Part shown: piece after piece, positions 53,725 to 62,501 of the stretch
Layout of the letters: each line of letters begins with the position of its first letter
Position numbering within the stretch: position 1 is the stretch's first letter
From: Henriciella algicola
GTDB taxonomy: Bacteria; Pseudomonadota; Alphaproteobacteria; Caulobacterales; Hyphomonadaceae
Direction of reading: 5' to 3'
DNA: 64,000 nucleotides
Assembly (NCBI RefSeq): GCF_003576245.1
Contig: NZ_QWGA01000003.1
Span: 992,001-1,056,000, forward strand
The notes under the pieces: generated by a model
Told to the model about the DNA's origin: nothing
What the model saw: the letters and a program-made list of their open reading frames with translations, nothing else
Database searches by the model: none
Made by a program: the position numbers and the translations under genes

Positions 53725-55983
53725 CTACTCGCCCTCACCGAACAGCTTGCGGTGGAGATAGACATGCTCCAGCGCATTGCGCCGGGCCGCTTCCTGCTGG
53801 TTCGCGGCTGCCGAGTGGCCGCCATCAATGTTCTCATAGTAATAGAACGGCTTGCCAGCGACCTCGAACTTGCGGGCCATCTTGCGCGCATGGCCTGGAT
53901 GCACACGGTCATCCTTGGTCGATGTCACGAAGAATGGCGCCGGATAATCCGCATTCGGATCGAAGTTCTGATAGGGCGAGATCGTTTCGAGGAAGGCACG
54001 CTCGCGCGGCACATCCGGAGAGCCATACTCGTCCACCCATGACGCGCCTGCCAGCAGCAGGTGATAGCGCAGCATGTCGAGCAGCGGCACCTGAATGACG
54101 ACGGCGTCCCAGAGGTCCGGGCGCTGCGTCAGCATTACACCCATGAGAAGGCCACCATTCGAGCCGCCCATGATGCCGAGATGCTCTGTCGAGGTCACAC
54201 CCCGGCCGATGACGTCCTGCGCCACGGCAATGAAATCATCATAGATGATCTGGCGATCGGTTTTCAGGCCAGCCTGGTGCCAGGCTGGTCCAAACTCGCC
54301 GCCGCCCCGGATATTGGCCAGCACATAAGCGCCGCCCTCTTCCAGCCAGAGACGTCCACGCACACCTGAATAGGACGGGTTCATCGACACTTCGAAGCCG
54401 CCATAGCCATAAAGCAGCGTCGGGGTCGTGCCATCAAGCTCGATCCCTTCCTTGTAGACGATGAAGTAAGGGATCGCCGTGCCGTCGCTGGACACCGCAA
54501 AGTGCTGGTCCACCGCAAGACCTTCAGCATCGAACTTGGTCGGCAGGCTCTTGATCTGGCGCACTTCGCCCGTGCTCACATCATAGCGAAGCAGGCTGTC
54601 CGGCGTCAGGAAGTCCTCATAGTTGATGAAAACCGTGTCGGAGTCGCGGTCTGCAAAGGCAATCCCGGCCTGACCGGACGTACCCGGCAGGCTGAGCTCG
54701 GTGCGTGACCAGCCATTATCTGCCGGCTCAATCTGCAGGACCTTGCCGCGCACATTCTCGTCGATCGAGAGGAGAGCAGCGCCCTTGGCAATGGCGACCC
54801 CGTTCACAGCCTGATTATTCTCAGGGTGGAAGACGAGCGAGACCGGCGGCACCTCACGCGTACGCAGGAACGTCTCGAGATCGAACGCAACCACGTCGCC
54901 AGAGAAGAAGGCCGAGCCGGCGCGCGGCGACCAGTGCTGCTTCAGCGTGATCAGCAGATTGCCCTGATAGACCCCCTGGGGCGAAGACTTCTGTGGGATC
55001 GGCATACGAACCGGGCTGGTTTCGCCTTCCGGCAGCCACCAATAGGTCGAAGTAAAGAACGTATCGGCCTCAACAGCCATCTGCAGGCGGCGGCCGTCAT
55101 CGGTCTCGATCACAGACGGCCAGACACCGACATCGCTCTCATCGCCGCGCACAACCTCAACGGCTGATGAAAGCGGCGTGCCGCGCGACCAGCGCTTCAC
55201 GATGAAGGGGTAGCCAGACGCGGTGGTCGTGCCCTCGCCCCAGTTTGTGGCGATCAATGCGGTGTTGCGGTCGACCCAGGCAAAGCCCTGCTTGGCCTCC
55301 GGCGTCACGAAGCCGCCATCGACAAAGCGCTTGGTGGCAATGTCGAACTCGCGCTGGATGACGGCGTCCTTGCCGCCGTCCGAAAGCGAGATCATGCAAT
55401 ACCAGCGCGCACCCGCGTCGGACTTGAAGCAATTGGCGCCCTTATAGACCCAGTTCTTGCCTTCTGCCTCGGCCAGCGCGTCGATATCGAGCAGCGTTTC
55501 CCAGCGCGGATTGCTGGTTTCATAGCTTTCCAGCGAGGCGCGGCGCCAGACACCGCGCACATTGTTGCTGTCCTGCCAGAAATTATAGACATAGCCGTCG
55601 CGAACAGTGCCGTAAGGGATGCGCTCATCCGACTGCAGGACGTCCAACGCCTGTCGGTAGTAGCGGTCATACATGCCGCCTGACTGAAGCTCTTCCAGCG
55701 TGCGCTCATTCTGGGTGCGGACCCAGTCCAGCGCTTCTTCGCCTTCGACTTCTTCCAGCCAGATATACGGGTCTTCACCCGGAGCGACGTTTTCCTGCGG
55801 ATAGGTTTTCACTTCGGCAACGGCCTCCTCCGGCATCGTTTCAGCTGCTTCGTCCATCGCCTCTGTTTCCTCCGCTTCTACGGATTCAGACACTGCCAAA
55901 TCTGCCTCGTCACTCGGCGGCGGGGTCGATTGGCAGGCTGCGGCGAGAACAAGCGCAGCCATCGCTGTCAGGGGTTTTTTCAT
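53725..55983 (-). CDS. Prolyl oligopeptidase family lipoprotein
   Basis: A 752-residue serine peptidase of family S9A. The lipobox LAAAC (Cys17) indicates an anchored periplasmic protein, followed by a Glu-rich linker. An N-terminal propeller gives way to the hydrolase domain with GGSNGG (Ser near 608), TKDDRVHPG (Asp near 692) and DGGHSA (His near 722). The propeller restricts access to short peptides, so it should clip proline-containing oligopeptides. GGAG precedes the ATG. Confidence 0.95.
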   Translation of the reverse strand: MKKPLTAMAALVLAAACQSTPPPSDEADLAVSESVEAEETEAMDEAAETMPEEAVAEVKTYPQENVAPGEDPYIWLEEVEGEEALDWVRTQNERTLEELQSGGMYDRYYRQALDVLQSDERIPYGTVRDGYVYNFWQDSNNVRGVWRRASLESYETSNPRWETLLDIDALAEAEGKNWVYKGANCFKSDAGARWYCMISLSDGGKDAVIQREFDIATKRFVDGGFVTPEAKQGFAWVDRNTALIATNWGEGTTTASGYPFIVKRWSRGTPLSSAVEVVRGDESDVGVWPSVIETDDGRRLQMAVEADTFFTSTYWWLPEGETSPVRMPIPQKSSPQGVYQGNLLITLKQHWSPRAGSAFFSGDVVAFDLETFLRTREVPPVSLVFHPENNQAVNGVAIAKGAALLSIDENVRGKVLQIEPADNGWSRTELSLPGTSGQAGIAFADRDSDTVFINYEDFLTPDSLLRYDVSTGEVRQIKSLPTKFDAEGLAVDQHFAVSSDGTAIPYFIVYKEGIELDGTTPTLLYGYGGFEVSMNPSYSGVRGRLWLEEGGAYVLANIRGGGEFGPAWHQAGLKTDRQIIYDDFIAVAQDVIGRGVTSTEHLGIMGGSNGGLLMGVMLTQRPDLWDAVVIQVPLLDMLRYHLLLAGASWVDEYGSPDVPRERAFLETISPYQNFDPNADYPAPFFVTSTKDDRVHPGHARKMARKFEVAGKPFYYYENIDGGHSAAANQQEAARRNALEHVYLHRKLFGEGE

Positions 55984-56066
55984 TCAGAAACTCCGATAAG
56001 GTGACGCAGAATATCGTTTCCTGCATGGTTAAGCAGAAAAGATTGTCCGGATACAGGGGAGCCTCC

Positions 56067-57794
56067 ATGAAAGACACAACCCGCCGCAACCTCCTCAAGG
56101 TTGGGGCCGCTGGAATTTCGGGCATGGCTGCGCTTTCGGGCCGTGCCGCCGCGCAGGAAACGGACATGACAGGTATCTCCCCCGGCACGATATCCAGCGC
56201 AGAAAAGCTTCTCGGTGTCGAATATACCGACGCTGAGCGCGAGCAGATGGTGTCGGCCCTCGAAGACCAGCTGAGCGCCATCCAGCAGCTTCGCGCAGTC
56301 GACAAGCCAAACACGCTTGCGCCCGCCCAGACATTTGATCCGCGCCTTCCCGGTCTCGACTACCCGGCCGCAAAAGCCAGTTCGGCCACCACCGCCAGCA
56401 TCACCCCGCAAACAGGCCTTCCATCCGATAGCGCAGACATTGCCTTTGCCCCGCTGACAAAACTCGCAGGCTGGATCCGCTCCGGGGACCTGACTTCTCG
56501 CCAGCTGACGGACATCTATCTTGATCGCATTGAACAGCTTGATCCAAAGCTTCACGCCTGGATCGCCGTCATGCCAGAACGTGCCCGCGCTGAGGCAGAC
56601 GCGATGGACGCCGAGCTCGCCGTAGGCAATGACCGTGGGCCGCTCCACGGTATTCCATATGGACTCAAGGATCTGTTCGACGCGGTTGGCGCACGCACGA
56701 CCTGGGGCGCGAAGCCCTACAGCGAAAGGGAAATGGCCGCCGCTGACAGCACCGTCGTTCGTAGGCTAAAAGACGCGGGCGCGGTCCTGCTCGGCAAGAC
56801 AAGCTGCGGCGCGCTCGCCTATGGCGACATCTGGTACGGCGCCGTCACGCGAAATCCGTTTGATCCACGCGAGGGCTCATCTGGCTCCAGCGCAGGGTCT
56901 GCGTCTGCAGTCGCTGCAGGGCTTTGCGGCTTTGCCATTGGCACGGAAACGCTGGGGTCTCTGGTCTCCCCGTCACATCGTTGCGGCGGCTCAGCACTGC
57001 GTCCAACTTTTGGACGCGTGTCGCGCGCTGGCGGCATGGCCCTCTGCTGGTCGCTCGATAAAGTCGGCCCCATGGCCCGCAGCGTTGGTGACCTTGGCCA
57101 CGTGCTCGCTGCCATCAATGGCTATGACGCCGATGATGCCGGCTCGCTTCAGTCCAGTTTCGGGTTCCAGCCAACGACCGACTTCTCCGGGATGAAGATC
57201 GGTTTTGACGATGCCTGGCTGGAAGCAGCTGGCGATGTCGAGAAAGCCGCCTTCCTTGAGGCAAGAAGGCTGGGTGCAACTTTCGTACGCTTCAAACTGC
57301 CAGAGCTTCCATCTGCCCCACTGCCCCAGCAGCTCCTCGCAGAAGCTGCAGCGGCCTTTGAAGAGCTCACCCTCTCCAATCGCGACGACGATATGGTCTG
57401 GCAGGAAGACCCAGCCTGGCCAAACAGCTTCCGCGCTATCCGCTTTGTCTCCGCAATCGATCTCATTCAGGTCGACAGGCTGCGCCGTCTCTGGATGCAG
57501 GCCATGCATGAAGCCTTCGAGGGCATCGACCTCGTCATCGGCCCGAACTTCTCGTCCGGCATGCTGACGCCGACCAACTTCACAGGCCATCCATCGCTCG
57601 TCATGCGCGCAGGCTTTCAGGACACCCGCCCGCGCAGCATCTTCGGCCAGCCGCAGGATGAAACCGCCGCGACCGCGCGCACGCCCATCGCCATATCGAT
57701 GTGGGCACCGCTCTTTCAGGAAAACACGCTGCTCTCATTCGGCGCAGCCCTCGAAGACGCGCTCGGCGTCGCAGGAGAACGGCCATCCCTTTGA
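56067..57794 (+). CDS. Tat-exported amidase-signature family enzyme
   Basis: A 575-residue amidase. The N-terminus has a twin-arginine signal (TTRRNLLKVGAAGISGMAAL), so it should be exported folded. The Ser-cisSer-Lys triad is in YGLKDLFD (Lys near 200), GSSGSSAGSASAVAAG and GTETLGS. These enzymes hydrolyse amides, including aryl- or acyl-amides and Glu/Asp-tRNA-type substrates; this exported form is not GatA. ATG at 56067 has GGGGAG 5 bases upstream. It overlaps the ArsC-like gene by 4 bases (TTGA). Confidence 0.93.
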   Translation: MKDTTRRNLLKVGAAGISGMAALSGRAAAQETDMTGISPGTISSAEKLLGVEYTDAEREQMVSALEDQLSAIQQLRAVDKPNTLAPAQTFDPRLPGLDYPAAKASSATTASITPQTGLPSDSADIAFAPLTKLAGWIRSGDLTSRQLTDIYLDRIEQLDPKLHAWIAVMPERARAEADAMDAELAVGNDRGPLHGIPYGLKDLFDAVGARTTWGAKPYSEREMAAADSTVVRRLKDAGAVLLGKTSCGALAYGDIWYGAVTRNPFDPREGSSGSSAGSASAVAAGLCGFAIGTETLGSLVSPSHRCGGSALRPTFGRVSRAGGMALCWSLDKVGPMARSVGDLGHVLAAINGYDADDAGSLQSSFGFQPTTDFSGMKIGFDDAWLEAAGDVEKAAFLEARRLGATFVRFKLPELPSAPLPQQLLAEAAAAFEELTLSNRDDDMVWQEDPAWPNSFRAIRFVSAIDLIQVDRLRRLWMQAMHEAFEGIDLVIGPNFSSGMLTPTNFTGHPSLVMRAGFQDTRPRSIFGQPQDETAATARTPIAISMWAPLFQENTLLSFGAALEDALGVAGERPSL

Positions 57795-58273
57795 AGAACC
57801 ACAACATACTGATCCTGTGCACCGGGAATTCCGCGCGCTCGATCATCGGCGAAGTGCTGGTCTCCGCCATGCCCGGCTTCAAGGGCTATAGCGCCGGGTC
57901 GACACCGCGCGGTGAGGTCAATCCCATGGCCATGTCAGTGCTCTCTGCAAAGGGTCACGACACGAGCGGGCTCACCTCAAAGAGCTGGGATGTCTTCGCC
58001 GCTGACGACGCGCCGACAATGGATGTGATCATCACGGTCTGCGACAACGCAGCCGGTGAGGTCTGCCCCTATTGGCCGGGCCACCCGGTCCAGGTCCATT
58101 GGGGCCTGCCAGACCCGGCCGAGGTTGAGGAAATGTCTCGCCAGCGCATCGCTTTCGAAGACACGTATTTCAGCCTGAAAAAACGCCTTCAGAAACTCGC
58201 CGCACTCGACTTTGAGGCGATGACCGCGCCAGAGCTGAAAGACGCCATACAGGCGATCCACACACAGCGCTGA
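57791..58273 (+). CDS. arsC: ArsC-like (low-MW phosphatase fold) arsenate reductase
   Basis: A 160-residue protein. It has the P-loop C10-x5-R16 as LCTGNSARSI, and the two C-terminal cysteines of thioredoxin-coupled arsenate reductases in VCDNAAGEVCPYWPG (Cys84 and Cys92). HWGLPDPAE is also typical. The start is TTG at 57791, overlapping the amidase stop; AGGAGA lies about 10 bases upstream. No arsenite exporter or ArsR gene is adjacent, so a role in arsenic detoxification is not assured. Confidence 0.88.
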   Translation: MKNHNILILCTGNSARSIIGEVLVSAMPGFKGYSAGSTPRGEVNPMAMSVLSAKGHDTSGLTSKSWDVFAADDAPTMDVIITVCDNAAGEVCPYWPGHPVQVHWGLPDPAEVEEMSRQRIAFEDTYFSLKKRLQKLAALDFEAMTAPELKDAIQAIHTQR

Positions 58274-58274
58274 T

Positions 58275-58778
58275 CTAGAACACGCTTGCCCAGAAATCGG
58301 CGGATGTATCGATCAGGCCCAGCGCATCCTGAATGACGACAAGGTCGTGGCCATCCATCATGGACGGGCGCACCGGCTGCGTGATGCTGAGATGGCGCAC
58401 CAGCTTGGTGCAGGTGAACAGGCCTTCCGGCAGGGCCCGCGCGTCGAGGTTCAATCCCTTCGGCCTTGGGTGCATCACATCGTTTCGCGCCGCGATGACG
58501 CGCTCGATGGCCCGGTGCTCCTCGGGTCGCAGCGGCGCAGTATAGGGTTGCTCAAGGAAAGCCGGGTCAGATACCCGCGCGACCAGTTCGCCCGGCCCCG
58601 GCATGGCTGGGAGCTCTGCGCCTGCCTCCGACAGTGCCATGACGCAGGCCTGCTGCACCATCAGCACCGCCCCGGTCACGAGCCAGGGCAGCGACGTCTC
58701 CGTCTCGACAACCAGGATCGCATGTGTGGAGGTGAACTTCGCCGTATCGGCAAGCTGTCTCGAAAGCGGGTGGACCAT
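58275..58778 (-). CDS. Hypothetical protein
   Basis: A 167-residue protein with a conserved-looking core (VLMVQQACVMALSEAGAELP; AIERVIAARNDVMHPRPKG; LDARALPEGLFTCTKLVRHL). The segment ARNDVMHPR matches an R-x4-H pattern seen in HEPN ribonuclease domains, but a single short motif is weak evidence and the rest is not recognised. No signal peptide or membrane helix is seen. Convergent with the ArsC-like gene. Confidence 0.7.
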   Translation of the reverse strand: MVHPLSRQLADTAKFTSTHAILVVETETSLPWLVTGAVLMVQQACVMALSEAGAELPAMPGPGELVARVSDPAFLEQPYTAPLRPEEHRAIERVIAARNDVMHPRPKGLNLDARALPEGLFTCTKLVRHLSITQPVRPSMMDGHDLVVIQDALGLIDTSADFWASVF

Positions 58779-58837
58779 GCGGCTTAAACTAGGCCCGGGC
58801 GGCCAGTCTTGCCAGCCGCCCGGGAGATTATCTTGCC

Positions 58838-59494
58838 CTATTCGTCGGAAGGCTCAGCCTCGACCACTTCGGTCTGCTGGAAGGCGACATCGACAATCCA
58901 GCCCCACGGGCCGCCGCGCGATTCCGGAGACCGGAAGAACGCCTTCCGCAGCATGATGGGATACATGTAGAAATCGGCCGTCTCGCTCCGCTCTATGTCG
59001 CTGGCGCGCTCATAGATGAAGGTCTGGGCTTCCTCGCCCTTGCCGCCGCTATCTTCCCGCGCCGTCCAGCCCTCTGGCAGGCAGCTATCGAGAGTCGCCT
59101 TGGCTTCATCGAACGCGGCCTGCGCATTCGGCATCTCTTCCTCGAAGCGAAGGCTGCTGGCCTCGAAGATGGTACAGCGGAAAACGTGACTGTCCGGATC
59201 CCCGTCATTCCAGCCGCCCAGTATCCCGTGCTTGCACGTATAGCCCCATGGCTTCAGCGCGGTGACGAGGTCGCCCGGATAGCCTTCACCCTCGGCCGCT
59301 TCCTGCGACAGGCCCTGAAACGGGATGTCCGCCTCCATGCTGATCGCCAGTGCCTCGACCGCTTCACACGCGGTCATCGCCGCCTGATCCTTGACCGAAA
59401 CAGGCGCCCCCGCGCCCGGTGTCTCACCATCTCCGCCGCTCGCCCCACAGCCAGCCAGGATAAGGGCGCTCAGCCCCATTGTTATACGCATCAT
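58838..59494 (-). CDS. Lipoprotein of unknown function
   Basis: A 218-residue lipoprotein. The lipobox LILAGC (Cys16) follows a short hydrophobic signal. The mature chain begins with a glycine-rich stretch (GASGGDGETPGAG), then ACEAVEALAI, WGYTCKHG and FRCTIFEASS, with four cysteines. Unknown family. The start at 59494 has AAGGGG about 7 bases upstream. Confidence 0.8.
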   Translation of the reverse strand: MMRITMGLSALILAGCGASGGDGETPGAGAPVSVKDQAAMTACEAVEALAISMEADIPFQGLSQEAAEGEGYPGDLVTALKPWGYTCKHGILGGWNDGDPDSHVFRCTIFEASSLRFEEEMPNAQAAFDEAKATLDSCLPEGWTAREDSGGKGEEAQTFIYERASDIERSETADFYMYPIMLRKAFFRSPESRGGPWGWIVDVAFQQTEVVEAEPSDE

Positions 59495-59639
59495 ATGTGT
59501 CCCCTTGGTGCGCTCTACTGAAGGGGCGGAAATGTCCATGATTTCAGGCCGTTGGCAACCCCGGCACCCAATCGGGCCCGGCGCATACCAGCCTTGAGCG
59601 CCAAGTTCGCTTCTCAGGCTGGATTTGTCTGGCGAACTC

Positions 59640-60116
59640 ATGCAGGCTTTCGCCACCATGATCCCATTGTCGCGCAAATCGCCAGTCCCGCCCTCGCAGT
59701 GCAACCTTGCGCGCGCCATCGAACTCATCGGTGACCGCTGGACCCTGCTCATCCTTCGCTCGGCGCTTTACGGCGTTCGCCGGTTCGACGATTTCCAGGA
59801 AGAGCTTGGTACCCCGCGAACCGTCCTCTCCAGCCGCCTCAACGACCTTGTCGATGCGGGCCTTCTCGACAAGAAGCCCTACAAGCTCAAAGGGCGCCGT
59901 GCGCGGTCTGAATATGTGCTTACCGACAAGGGCGAAGCGCTTCGCCCGGTCCTGATCGGCCTGACCCAGTGGGGAGACGCCTGGCTTGGCGCGGGCGGCC
60001 AGCCGCCCATCAGCTTCACTGATTCTGAAAGCCGCGACGCGGTTCGCCTCGCCTTCGTCTCCGGCGCTGGCCGCGAAGTCGCCCTCGACGATCTTCGCGT
60101 CGTGATCCGCCGTTAG
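59640..60116 (+). CDS. HxlR family winged-helix regulator
   Basis: A 158-residue regulator. The HxlR domain runs from LARAIELIGDRWTLLILRSA to YVLTDKGEALRPVLIGL, with the wing GLLDKKPYKLKGRRARSEYVLT. This family senses aldehydes or oxidants in some cases. Start chosen at ATG 59640; ATG 59658 (MIPLSRK) is equally possible, and no strong SD is present. Its target is unknown. It ends 9 bases before the stop of the TadG-like gene. Confidence 0.88.
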   Translation: MQAFATMIPLSRKSPVPPSQCNLARAIELIGDRWTLLILRSALYGVRRFDDFQEELGTPRTVLSSRLNDLVDAGLLDKKPYKLKGRRARSEYVLTDKGEALRPVLIGLTQWGDAWLGAGGQPPISFTDSESRDAVRLAFVSGAGREVALDDLRVVIRR

Positions 60117-60125
60117 ACGCTCTTC

Positions 60126-61751
60126 CTACTTCGCCAGATAAAGCTGCAGCACATCGTCTGCGATCCGGCTGAATGCTTCACCCAGCTGTGACGCGTCCGG
60201 CACATCAAGATAATGTTCAGGCGAGGTCGCACACTTGCTGAGAACACCATCGGAGCGCGTATCGTCCAGCTCCAGGCGCACCGTATAGATGATGACACCC
60301 GCCGCTTTGGCATTACTGCACGCTTCCAGCGTCCGCTTGTCCATTTCGGTCCAGATCTGGTCCTGCGACGGGCGCGACGGCACCCCCATGCGCCCATTGG
60401 CGGCATAGCCGTAGGCTGAATAATCACTGCCCCTCATGTCAGAGCGCGCGCTGACATGATTGTTGCCGTCACTCAGCAGCACCATGACCTTGTCGACGCT
60501 GCGGTCGTCATAGGCGCCGCCTTGCTTGAAGGGCGCTTCAGGCGACAGGACACGCCAGCCCCAGGCGACGCCCTCACTCATATTTGTGCTGCCTTCAGCC
60601 TGCAGACGGTCGATCTCGCTCTTGATGTAGCTCGCATTCTCGGTCAGCGGCACAATCGGGCGCGTCGCACAGTTAAAACCAGGGCCAACTGGCGTGCTTA
60701 CGTCCGAGTAAAAACGATAGGTGCGCTTCAGGTCCGGTGCGCCATTATTCCCGCGACCGCGATTTCCCCGCTTGTCATCATCATCGTCATCGTCGTCATC
60801 ATCATCATCATCGTCGTCGTCACGCCCGAGAGCCAGACCTCGCCCGTTCGTCGATGCCTGAACGATGGCGACGCCATATTTCGACACGTCCGAAATGACG
60901 TTCATCGCATTCCACGACCAGCCACCATCATCGAGATAGTCATTGGCATAGCGGCGCCGGTCATCGGGCTCATCGGGATAGAAGCTCGGCGTGAAGAGCG
61001 TCTCCGGGTTGCGGCGGCGTGGACGCGTATCGTTCACATCGAGCGGATATTCGCGCGCCTCGACGCAACCTGGCCAGACCTCACCCAGCGCTTCGTAGAG
61101 CGCAACACGGCTGGTGCGCGGCAACAGGTTTGTCGCGCTCACATCAGAGCGGCCATCCTTGTCGATCCAGTTCTTGTTCCAGTTGTCTGGCCCGACATTT
61201 ACCCAGGTCGTGAATGGCACAAGCGCAAAGCGGCGGCTGGAGGTCTTGCTCGTTGCGGCATCGATCTTGTCGACCAGCAGTTTTGCCGCCGCGCGCGCCT
61301 GCACGATCTTGTCGCCCGCCATGGACCCGGTCGTGTCAAATGCGATCGCGATCTCGAACTTGCGCTCACTATGGCGCACCTGAGACACGCGGCTCACATT
61401 TAGTTTCGGAACACCCGCAAGCCCCATGAGCGTCGTTTCGATATCTCCGTCGACGGTCGCGGTGATGTCATCACCATCCTGGACGATCTCGAAGTCGTGG
61501 ATCGTGACGCCGCGCCCGCGCATCTGCTCATCGAAAACCTCGCGGGCTTCGACCTTGAGCACATTGATGTCACGCTCACCAAGGTCATGCGCCACATAGA
61601 GCAGCGCCGCATCAAGCGCCGCCTGCGTTTCTACCGACGCCGTGCGATGACGCGTCATGTCGATCGCCCCGCCAGCAATCGCCAGCAGCGGAATGACACA
61701 GATCGCAAAAATCATCGCGGTATTGCCGCGTTGGTTGGACCAAAAACCCAT
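60126..61751 (-). CDS. TadG-like pilus assembly protein with vWA domain and 16-Asp tract
   Basis: A 541-residue protein. The N-terminus is a TadE/TadG-like prepilin-type region with a hydrophobic helix (NTAMIFAICVIPLLAIAGGAI, about residues 10-30). A von Willebrand factor A domain follows, with the MIDAS motif DTTGSM (about 139-144) and VMVLLSDG. Residues 311-326 are 16 consecutive aspartates. Tad pilus proteins of this type anchor or sense at the cell surface. No other tad genes are next to it. An inverted repeat is in its promoter region. Confidence 0.87.
   Translation of the reverse strand: MGFWSNQRGNTAMIFAICVIPLLAIAGGAIDMTRHRTASVETQAALDAALLYVAHDLGERDINVLKVEAREVFDEQMRGRGVTIHDFEIVQDGDDITATVDGDIETTLMGLAGVPKLNVSRVSQVRHSERKFEIAIAFDTTGSMAGDKIVQARAAAKLLVDKIDAATSKTSSRRFALVPFTTWVNVGPDNWNKNWIDKDGRSDVSATNLLPRTSRVALYEALGEVWPGCVEAREYPLDVNDTRPRRRNPETLFTPSFYPDEPDDRRRYANDYLDDGGWSWNAMNVISDVSKYGVAIVQASTNGRGLALGRDDDDDDDDDDDDDDDDKRGNRGRGNNGAPDLKRTYRFYSDVSTPVGPGFNCATRPIVPLTENASYIKSEIDRLQAEGSTNMSEGVAWGWRVLSPEAPFKQGGAYDDRSVDKVMVLLSDGNNHVSARSDMRGSDYSAYGYAANGRMGVPSRPSQDQIWTEMDKRTLEACSNAKAAGVIIYTVRLELDDTRSDGVLSKCATSPEHYLDVPDASQLGEAFSRIADDVLQLYLAK
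60774..60821. repeat. Trinucleotide tract (GAC/GAT)16 encoding poly-Asp
   Basis: Sixteen in-frame codons of the form GAY (read on the minus strand) encode 16 consecutive Asp residues in the TadG-like protein. The codons mix GAT and GAC (GTC and ATC on the plus strand), so the array is imperfect. Slippage by triplets would change the number of Asp without frameshift. Confidence 0.9.
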
Positions 61752-61774
61752 CAGCCAATCTCCATTGGCGTTTC

Positions 61775-61815
61775 ATCTATCGCGTCCAAGTCAAAATCTG
61801 GTTCGCGCGATAGAT
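61775..61815. promoter_or_regulatory. 10-bp perfect inverted repeat upstream of the TadG-like gene
   Basis: ATCTATCGCG (61775-61784) and CGCGATAGAT (61806-61815) form a perfect 10-bp dyad with a 21-base spacer. The half-sites are 31 bases apart, centre to centre, about three helical turns. On the minus strand a TTGACT lies in the spacer, 41 bases before the start codon. This is a candidate dimeric operator over the promoter. Confidence 0.55.
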
Positions 61816-61861
61816 AAAATTTAAACTGATCGGTGGAAAAGCTGAGCGTATTCAGCCCGTT

Positions 61862-62407
61862 CTAGCGGGTGCCGCCCCAGATCTTCAGCGGGTCGAATGC
61901 GCCCTGCTGGGCCGCAGCCTTCAGCGCCTCAATCTGCCGGTTCACCGGCCCTTCATGGGCTTCGGTGCCCGACTGGTAGATCGCCTCATCGAGGCGGCAG
62001 ATTCGATTATAAAGCGCCTCGGAATTCTCGACGAGATCAAGGAATGCATCAGGCAGGCCAAGCCCGCGCTGCTCTGATGCTTCCAGCGCAGGCGCTTCGC
62101 GGCGCAAGCGGTATTTCGGCGACAGCGCATCCTCACGCGACATGTCACCGTCGCGCACGGCCCGCTGCATGACCAGCCAGCTTGCCGCCTGCATCAGGCG
62201 CGCCGTCAGCTCCATGCTCCAGGCTGCATAGGTCAGGCCTGCCTCGCGTGGCAGTTTACGGGACATCTCACGGCCCGGCCCATCCAGATAGCTTGCGGTC
62301 CGTTCGACCAGCGCCATGCCTTCTGCGAAAACCTTGTCGAAGACGCGCCCGGACGTGAAGTCCGGCTGCATCTCGTCGAGCGTTCTTTGACTGGAAACGG
62401 CAGCCAT
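61862..62407 (-). CDS. rcdA: RcdA-like (DUF1465) CtrA-degradation adaptor
   Basis: A 181-residue protein of the DUF1465/RcdA family. The conserved region is FAEGMALVERTASYLDGPGREMSRKL...AAWSMELTARLMQAASWLVMQRAV. In Caulobacter RcdA is an adaptor that helps CpdR and ClpXP degrade CtrA during the G1-S transition. The start at 62407 has GAGGGG 4 bases upstream; the longer frame reads through non-homologous sequence. The RcdA partners CpdR and PopA are not in the window. The leader contains a 9-bp inverted repeat (62451-62476). Confidence 0.85.
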   Translation of the reverse strand: MAAVSSQRTLDEMQPDFTSGRVFDKVFAEGMALVERTASYLDGPGREMSRKLPREAGLTYAAWSMELTARLMQAASWLVMQRAVRDGDMSREDALSPKYRLRREAPALEASEQRGLGLPDAFLDLVENSEALYNRICRLDEAIYQSGTEAHEGPVNRQIEALKAAAQQGAFDPLKIWGGTR

Positions 62408-62450
62408 ATTTCCCCTCAGCACAGTCCGCAAAAATTCATCAGCTTTAATC

Positions 62451-62476
62451 GAAAGGTCTACGTCCCGAGACCTTTC
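62451..62476. promoter_or_regulatory. 9-bp perfect inverted repeat in the rcdA leader
   Basis: GAAAGGTCT (62451-62459) and AGACCTTTC (62468-62476) are perfectly complementary, with an 8-base spacer. It lies 44-69 bases upstream of the rcdA ATG on the opposite strand. There is no T-run. It could be an operator or an RNA hairpin. TTAA segments beside it resemble CtrA half-sites only partly. Confidence 0.5.
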
Positions 62477-62501
62477 AAGGGTCTTAAGATCGGGTAGCCA
62501 G

